Positions 59,476-64,000 of a DNA stretch of 64,000 nucleotides are shown piece after piece. The notes below the pieces were generated by a model. That model was not told the origin of the DNA, did no database searches, and was given only the letters and a program-made list of their open reading frames with translations. Source of the stretch: Nocardia flavorosea. Its GTDB lineage: Bacteria; Actinomycetota; Actinomycetes; Mycobacteriales; Mycobacteriaceae. Within the stretch, counting starts at the first letter, position 1. The number at the start of each line of letters is the position of its first letter. Made by a program: the position numbers and the translations under genes. The stretch is from assembly GCF_015477805.1 (NCBI RefSeq), contig NZ_JADLQL010000005.1:62001-126000 (forward strand). Direction: 5' to 3'.

Positions 59476-60348
59476 GTGGAAATGGTCGAGAAATTCGAGG
59501 CGGCCCGGCCGCGGCTGCTTTCGCTCGCCTACCGGATCGTCGGCTCGTACCAGGACGCCGAGGATGCGGTGCAGACCGCATGGACCAGGGTGCACACGGC
59601 CGACCTGTCGGAGGTGGCCGAACCGGATGCCTGGTTCACCACCGTGACAGCCCGGCTGTGCCTGGATCTGCTGCGCGCCCGGGAGCGGCGCGGTGAACTG
59701 CCGCTACTGCTCGACGACATCGGTGAACAGGCCGGCGCCGATGAAATGTTCCTCCGCCGCGAGGACGTATCCCGGGCGTTGCTCGTATTGCTGGGCGAGC
59801 TCTCGCCCGCCCAGCGGGTGGCCTATGTGCTGCACGATCTCTTCGCGGTGCCGTTCGACCAGGTCGCCGCGGTACTCGACGGGACCCCGGCGGCAGCGAA
59901 GAAACTGGCCAGCCGGGCCCGCGGCCGGCTACGCGCGGCGCGGCCGGGCGAATACGGCACCGGTACCGGGTCTGCCAGCGCCTCCGGATCGCTCGATATC
60001 GCCGGGCACCTCGAGATCGTCGAGGCTTTCCTGGCTGCCGCGCGCGGTGGCGATATCGCTCGACTGGTCACCCTGCTGGCTCCCGACACCGTCCGGATCG
60101 CCGATCCACGCCTGCTTCCGGTGGGTGCGTCCACCGAAGTCCGCGGCGCCACGGCAGTGGCCGAGGAGACGCGGGTGTTCGCCGACCGCATCGCCGTCAC
60201 CGCGACCCTTCTCCTGGCCGGCGGCCCAGCTGCGGTGATCGCACCCGGCGGGCACCCCTACGCGATCATCCGGTTCCGGATCGAGGACCGGCTCATCCAC
60301 GGAATCGAGATAATCCGCTGTACCCGCAGCGCGCTATCGACCGATTGA
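59476..60348 (+). CDS. ECF sigma factor with SnoaL-like C-terminal domain (SigJ-like)
   Basis: 290 residues. Region 2 (RPRLLSLAYRIVGSYQDAEDAVQTAWTRV, FTTVTARLCLDLLRARERR) and region 4 (LLGELSPAQRVAYVLHDLFAVPFDQVAAVLDGTPAAAKKLASRARGRL) are clear. Residues ~180-290 form an NTF2/SnoaL-like domain (HLEIVEAFLAAARGGDIARLVTLLAPDTV) as in SigJ and ECF41-like factors, where it controls activity in place of an anti-sigma factor. I do not see the WLPEP linker motif of ECF41. GTG start with AAAGGTGA upstream. Divergent from the DoxX-like pair. Confidence 0.88.
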   Translation: MEMVEKFEAARPRLLSLAYRIVGSYQDAEDAVQTAWTRVHTADLSEVAEPDAWFTTVTARLCLDLLRARERRGELPLLLDDIGEQAGADEMFLRREDVSRALLVLLGELSPAQRVAYVLHDLFAVPFDQVAAVLDGTPAAAKKLASRARGRLRAARPGEYGTGTGSASASGSLDIAGHLEIVEAFLAAARGGDIARLVTLLAPDTVRIADPRLLPVGASTEVRGATAVAEETRVFADRIAVTATLLLAGGPAAVIAPGGHPYAIIRFRIEDRLIHGIEIIRCTRSALSTD

Positions 60349-60727
60349 CCACCGCACGCCCACCGTGCGTGTGTGGCCACCAGCGACATCCTCGACCCGA
60401 CCGCCGACGAAGTGGACTCCCGGCACTTTCGGCGGCACTTCCCGACGATCACCGCAACTGGGGGCGCTGCTGCTCGAACTGGGCCGCGGACAGATGCAGC
60501 GCATCGCCGGGGCGCGGCACGGCGCGGCACCGTCGCTTCCCGGCGTCGGCCCGCGGCCGCCGGTCGTCCGGCTGGGCAGGAATACCAGGACGATTCCCGG
60601 TCCGGAATCTCGAAGAATGCACCGCCGATACCACCGGTCCGGGTCGGTCCGTCGTTCGCTATCGGCCCACCGGTGCACTGTTCCGAGATACTCGGCAGCA
60701 CCGCCCACTGTTGCAACCGGCCGGTCG
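60349..60727. other. Region between sigma factor gene and hisI, no supported gene
   Basis: 379 bp. Plus-strand frames such as LGALLLELGRGQMQRIAGA are open for 100-250 codons but run antisense into hisI and have no ribosome site. Possibly decayed coding DNA. No hairpin stands out. Confidence 0.5.
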
Positions 60728-61078
60728 TCACACCTGTTCGGAAGGGAGCAGCACGTCGGTGTCGAAACAGGTGTGGGTGCCGGTGTGGCAGGCCGCGCCC
60801 CGCTGATCCACCACCAGCAGGACCGTATCGCCGTCGCAGTCCAGCCGGACCTCGTGCACGTACTGCGTATGCCCGGACGTCTCGCCTTTCACCCAGTACT
60901 GCTGCCGAGAGCGCGAGTAGTACGTGGCGCGCCGGGTTTCGAGCGTGCGGGCCAGCGCCTCGTCGTCCATCCACGCCATCATCAGTACCGCGCCCGTGGC
61001 GCGTTCCTGGGCCACCGCGGCCACCAGCCCGGCGTCGTTACGTTTGAGCCGGGCCGCGATCGCCGGATCCAGTGCCAT
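60728..61078 (-). CDS. hisI: Phosphoribosyl-AMP cyclohydrolase
   Basis: 116 residues. It opens the adenine ring of PR-AMP in histidine synthesis. The metal-binding segments WVKGETSGHTQYVHEVRLDCDGDTVLLVV and QRGAACHTGTHTCF are intact. Not fused to HisE. Starts one base after the hisF stop, so it is the last gene of priA-impA-hisF-hisI. Confidence 0.96.
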   Translation of the reverse strand: MALDPAIAARLKRNDAGLVAAVAQERATGAVLMMAWMDDEALARTLETRRATYYSRSRQQYWVKGETSGHTQYVHEVRLDCDGDTVLLVVDQRGAACHTGTHTCFDTDVLLPSEQV

Positions 61079-61079
61079 C

Positions 61080-61853
61080 TCAGCGCACCACCAGATCGGC
61101 TTCGCGCAGGGCGTCCTTGACCTGCGGGATGGTCAGGTCGCCGAAATGGAAAACGCTCGCGGCCAGTACAGCGTCCGCACCGGCCTGCACGGCGGGCGCG
61201 AAATGTTCGACCGCGCCCGCGCCGCCCGAGGCGATCACCGGAATCGAGACGGCGGCGCGCACGGCGCGGATCATCGGCAGGTCGAAACCCGCCTTGGTGC
61301 CGTCGGCGTCCATCGAATTGAGCAGGATTTCCCCCACGCCGAGCTCGGCCCCGCGCACCGCCCATTCGACCGCGTCGATCCCGGTGCCCCGGCGCCCGCC
61401 GTGCGTGGTGACCTCCCAGCCCGACGGGGTATCGGGTTCGCCGTCCGGCACGGTGCGGGCATCGACCGACAGCACGATGCACTGCGACCCGAACCGCTGC
61501 GACATCTCGTGCAGCACCTCGGGGCGGGCGATCGCGGCGGTGTTCACCGACACCTTGTCCGCACCGGCGCGCAGCAGCCGGTCCACATCGTCGACGGTGC
61601 GCACTCCGCCGCCGACGGTGAGCGGGATGAAGATCTGCTCGGCGGTCCGGGTGACCACGTCGAACATGGTGGCGCGGTCGCCGCTGGAGGCGGTGACGTC
61701 GAGGAAGGTGAGTTCGTCGGCGCCTTGGGCGTCGTAGGCGGCGGCGAGCTGGACCGGATCGCCGGCATCGCGCAGATTCTGGAAGTTGACGCCCTTGACC
61801 ACCCGCCCGGCATCGACGTCGAGGCAGGGGATGACGCGTGTTGCCAGGGTCAT
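61080..61853 (-). CDS. hisF: Imidazole glycerol phosphate synthase, cyclase subunit
   Basis: 257 residues, (beta-alpha)8 barrel. Catalytic Asp in VIPCLDVDAGRVVKGVNF and in CIVLSVDAR; phosphate-binding PLTVGGGVRTVDD and VIASGGAGAVEHF. With HisH it forms imidazole glycerol phosphate and AICAR. ATG overlaps the upstream stop (ATGA). Confidence 0.97.
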   Translation of the reverse strand: MTLATRVIPCLDVDAGRVVKGVNFQNLRDAGDPVQLAAAYDAQGADELTFLDVTASSGDRATMFDVVTRTAEQIFIPLTVGGGVRTVDDVDRLLRAGADKVSVNTAAIARPEVLHEMSQRFGSQCIVLSVDARTVPDGEPDTPSGWEVTTHGGRRGTGIDAVEWAVRGAELGVGEILLNSMDADGTKAGFDLPMIRAVRAAVSIPVIASGGAGAVEHFAPAVQAGADAVLAASVFHFGDLTIPQVKDALREADLVVR

Positions 61854-62731
61854 GAGCGTTCCTCACCGCCGCCGGAGGCGGCATTGTCCGCACCGGTATC
61901 GCGATCACTGCCGGGCGCGGCGAATCCGGTGCCGCGGGTCGCGGCGATCATTTCCAGTAGTTCGGCGTGCACTCCGGGCGCCGCCGCCAGCACCGAACCG
62001 GATTCGATGGTCCAGTCCGCGCCTTCGAGATCGGTGACGACCCCGCCCGCGCACCGCACCATCAGCGCGCCCGCCGCGTTGTCCCACGGGTGGTGACCGA
62101 ACACGATCGCACCGCCGAGCGTGCCGTCGGCGGTGAAGGCGAGGTCGACCCCGGTCGAGCCGTGCATCCGCACCCGGGACGACAACCGGCTGAGCGCACC
62201 GAGGACCCGGTGCCGGAACAGGCCCGGTACCCGCCCGGTGGATTCGATGTTGAAGGCGCCGAACCCGATCATGGCCTCATCGAGCACACCGGCGGGCAGT
62301 GGCGGCCGGGCGATGCCGTCGACCAGTAGCGGTCCGCCGGCGATGGCGGCGTACCGGCGATCCAGCGGCGGGAACCAGGCCAGCCCGAGGACCGGCTCCC
62401 CGTCGCGGATCAAGGCGAGCAGGGTGCCGGTGAGCGGGTGACCGGTCGAATAGTTGAAGGTGCCGTCGATCGGGTCCAGCACCCACGCGGTGCCGCCGGT
62501 GAGCGACGGCCCGCCGAATTCCTCACCGTGCACCTCGATACCGGTGCGTGCCAGGAGTTGCCCGGAGATGGTGCGCTCGAGTTCCAGGTCCAGTTCGGTG
62601 GCGAAATCCCGCGATCCCTTGGCCACCGCGCTGGGGGCGCCGCGCCCCTCGAGGAATCGGTCGCCGACCCCGTCGAGTATCTCGGCCGCCGTGTTCAGCA
62701 GTCCCGTCAGTTCGGTTTCCGCCCTGGTCAT
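61850..62731 (-). CDS. impA: Inositol monophosphatase family protein (ImpA-like)
   Basis: 293 residues. Metal-binding motifs HGEEFGGPS, WVLDPIDGTFNYSTGHPL and HHPWDNAAGALMVRCAGG are intact. Proteins here in Mycobacteriales are named ImpA and may dephosphorylate inositol phosphate or, by context, histidinol phosphate. The his genes on both sides make the second role worth testing. Start ATG 62731; a longer frame upstream is unsupported. Short disordered C-terminus. Confidence 0.9.
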   Translation of the reverse strand: MTRAETELTGLLNTAAEILDGVGDRFLEGRGAPSAVAKGSRDFATELDLELERTISGQLLARTGIEVHGEEFGGPSLTGGTAWVLDPIDGTFNYSTGHPLTGTLLALIRDGEPVLGLAWFPPLDRRYAAIAGGPLLVDGIARPPLPAGVLDEAMIGFGAFNIESTGRVPGLFRHRVLGALSRLSSRVRMHGSTGVDLAFTADGTLGGAIVFGHHPWDNAAGALMVRCAGGVVTDLEGADWTIESGSVLAAAPGVHAELLEMIAATRGTGFAAPGSDRDTGADNAASGGGEERS

Positions 62732-62831
62732 CGCTTCGGCTCCCGGTTTGTCGCGGTCGGTGTGCGGGCGTGCTCGCCTCCGGCCGATGCGTCCCGGCGC
62801 CCGAATCCGGCCGGGGCGACCCCGCATGCGG

Positions 62832-63563
62832 TCAACGGACGGCGGCCAGCGCCTCGGGCAGGGTGAACCGGCCCGCGTACAGCGCCTTTCCCACGATCGC
62901 GCCTTCGACACCGTCGGGCACCAGTTCGGCGATCGCGGTCAGATCGTCGAGGGCCGAGACGCCGCCCGAGGCGATCACCGGCGCCTCCGTGGCCATGCAC
63001 ACCTCGCGCAGCAGATCCAGGTTCGGGCCGGTGAGGGTGCCGTCCTTGGTGACATCGGTGACGACATAGCGCGAGCAGCCGTCCCGTTCCAGCCGTTCCA
63101 GGACCTCCCACAGATCCCCGCCGTCGCTGACCCAGCCGCGGCCGCGCAGCCGGTAGTCGCCGTCGACGATCCGGACGTCCAGCCCGACCGCGACCCGGTC
63201 GCCGTACTCGGCGATCGCCCGGGCGCACCACTGCGGATCTTCCAGCGCGGCGGTGCCCAGGTTGACCCGGGCGCAACCGGTGGCCATCGCGGCCTTCAGC
63301 GATTCGTCGTCACGGATACCGCCGGACAGTTCGACGGCGACATCGAGTTCGCCGACCACCTGTGCCAGCAGCTCCCGGTTGGACCCGCGGCCGAACGCCG
63401 CGTCGAGATCCACCAGATGCACCCATTCGGCGCCCGCGTCCTGCCAGGCGAGGGCGGCATCGCGCGGCGAACCGTAACTGGTTTCGCTGCCCGCCGCGCC
63501 CTGTACCAGGCGGACGGCCTCTCCATTGGCGACATCGACAGCGGGCAGCAACACAAGACTCAC
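62832..63563 (-). CDS. priA: Phosphoribosyl isomerase A (HisA/TrpF bifunctional)
   Basis: 243 residues. Catalytic Asp near residue 10 in LLPAVDVANGEAVRLVQGAAGSETSYG and second Asp in VVTDVTKDGTLTGPN; ELSGGIRDDES and VIASGGVSALDDL bind phosphates. Actinobacteria without trpF use this enzyme for both ProFAR and PRA isomerisation, and the trp cluster here lacks trpF. GTG 63563 is preceded by TAGGCT with a 7-nt gap, so the mRNA is probably leaderless. Confidence 0.95.
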   Translation of the reverse strand: MSLVLLPAVDVANGEAVRLVQGAAGSETSYGSPRDAALAWQDAGAEWVHLVDLDAAFGRGSNRELLAQVVGELDVAVELSGGIRDDESLKAAMATGCARVNLGTAALEDPQWCARAIAEYGDRVAVGLDVRIVDGDYRLRGRGWVSDGGDLWEVLERLERDGCSRYVVTDVTKDGTLTGPNLDLLREVCMATEAPVIASGGVSALDDLTAIAELVPDGVEGAIVGKALYAGRFTLPEALAAVR

Positions 63564-63657
63564 GCGCAACAGCCTAGTAGCCCGGTGTTCGCCCGCGCCG
63601 CGCGCCCGGTGGCGAGTCGGCAGGCCCGCGCACTCGGCAACGGGGGGCGACGAGCGT

Positions 63658-63701
63658 TGGGTGATATCACCCACTGGGCCGGTCGGGGTGCCCGCTACAC
63701 T
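63658..63701 (+). promoter_or_regulatory. Palindromic operator and -10 box of the Ser/Thr kinase gene
   Basis: TGGGTGATATCACCCA (63658-63673) is a perfect 16-bp palindrome. TACACT at 63696-63701 is a plausible -10 box 22 bp further on, so the palindrome touches the -35 position. The core GTGATATCAC is the same as in the operator at 15271-15296. Confidence 0.55.
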
Positions 63702-63759
63702 CGTCCCGAACGCGTGAGAGGTCACCGACGCGTCAGGTCACGATTCGAGAAAGTTCGGA

Positions 63760-64000
63760 GTGGGCGCCATCGATACCGGTCAGTTGATCGCGGATCACTA
63801 CCGCCTGGTCGAGCAGATTGGTAGCGGCGGCACAGGCGTTGTCTGGCGTGCCGTCGACGAACGTCTGCAACGGTCGGTGGCGATCAAGCAGATCCATATA
63901 AAGCCCAGTCTGCCGCCCGCCGAGCGCGATGTGCTGCGGCAGCGCGCGACACGCGAGGCGCGCAACGCGGCCCGGTTCCAGCATCCGAATGCCATCGTGG
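63760..64000 (+). CDS. Serine/threonine protein kinase, 3'-truncated by window edge
   Basis: Only the first 80 codons are inside. The Gly-rich loop YRLVEQIGSGGTGVVWRAVDERLQRSVAIKQI with the catalytic Lys identifies a Hanks-type kinase N-lobe, and HPNAIV is the usual strand before the hinge. GTG start with GAGAAAG-like sequence upstream. C-terminal domains lie outside the window. Confidence 0.85.
   Translation, partial: MGAIDTGQLIADHYRLVEQIGSGGTGVVWRAVDERLQRSVAIKQIHIKPSLPPAERDVLRQRATREARNAARFQHPNAIV

Noticed and set aside
1..64000. CRISPR arrays and insertion sequences
   Set aside because: No regularly spaced short repeats and no transposase frame with terminal inverted repeats were seen.

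Overview
The window is high-GC actinobacterial DNA. The gene order points to a member of the Mycobacteriales, most likely Nocardia or a close relative. From memory, the chromosomal backbone follows the Mycobacterium tuberculosis Rv1603-Rv1636 neighbourhood in order and mostly in strand: hisA/priA, impA, hisF, hisI, bcp, trpE, Trp-associated membrane protein, trpC, trpB, trpA, lgt, TM2 protein, pyk, tesB, pdtaR, polA, rpsA, coaE, a DUF402 gene, uvrB and a Rv1636-type universal stress protein. Genus-level assignment is inference.

Layout. 1-4 kb: 3' part of a GGDEF protein, the RNA-polymerase-recycling ATPase HelD, and a universal stress protein, with a 48-bp perfect palindrome as terminator. 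4-15 kb: DoxX/AraC/VOC genes, uvrB, DUF402 gene, coaE-GrpB fusion, a small ORF with its own terminator, a truncated SDR gene, rpsA, a methyltransferase and an SPFH/ribbon-helix-helix pair under a palindromic operator. 15-30 kb: an isopropylmalate-dehydrogenase-like enzyme, a polar amino acid ABC transporter, 2H phosphoesterase, thioredoxin, a stand-alone LeuA regulatory domain behind a probable attenuator leader peptide, polA, and a five-gene branched-chain amino acid ABC transporter. 30-31 kb: pdtaR and tRNA-Leu(CAA).

30.98-41.37 kb: a compact actinomycete integrative and conjugative element (AICE) inserted in the 3' half of tRNA-Leu. A 118-bp perfect repeat flanks it. Twelve genes lie on the minus strand and almost all overlap by 1-4 nt: Pra-like activator, DUF2637/SpdB-like protein, Cys-rich secreted peptide, FtsK-type transfer ATPase, membrane protein, small ORF, cytosine-5 methyltransferase, small ORF, FtsK-N-like membrane protein, HUH replication initiator, Xis and integrase. 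Facing away from them is a two-gene unit: a GntR winged-helix/P-loop kinase fusion and a guanylate-kinase-like protein. The divergent promoter region holds repeated operator sites. The right junction also carries a decayed 3' end of a second integrase gene, which implies an earlier insertion at the same tRNA.

41.4-46.5 kb is accessory and partly degraded: PAP2 phosphatase, a NarL-type two-component system, a broken GNAT gene and a low-molecular-weight tyrosine phosphatase. 46.5-63.6 kb returns to conserved backbone: tesB, pyk, TM2 protein, lgt, the trp cluster (no trpF, fitting a bifunctional PriA), bcp, MarR, a DoxX/ferredoxin-like pair facing an ECF sigma factor, then hisI-hisF-impA-priA. 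The window ends in the start of a Ser/Thr protein kinase gene. Its promoter carries a palindrome sharing the GTGATATCAC core seen in front of the SPFH gene.

No CRISPR array, rRNA, insertion sequence or antiphage operon with recognisable effectors was found. The least explained parts are the GntR-kinase/guanylate-kinase-like pair and the secreted CxxFC peptide of the AICE, and the attenuated stand-alone LeuA regulatory domain.
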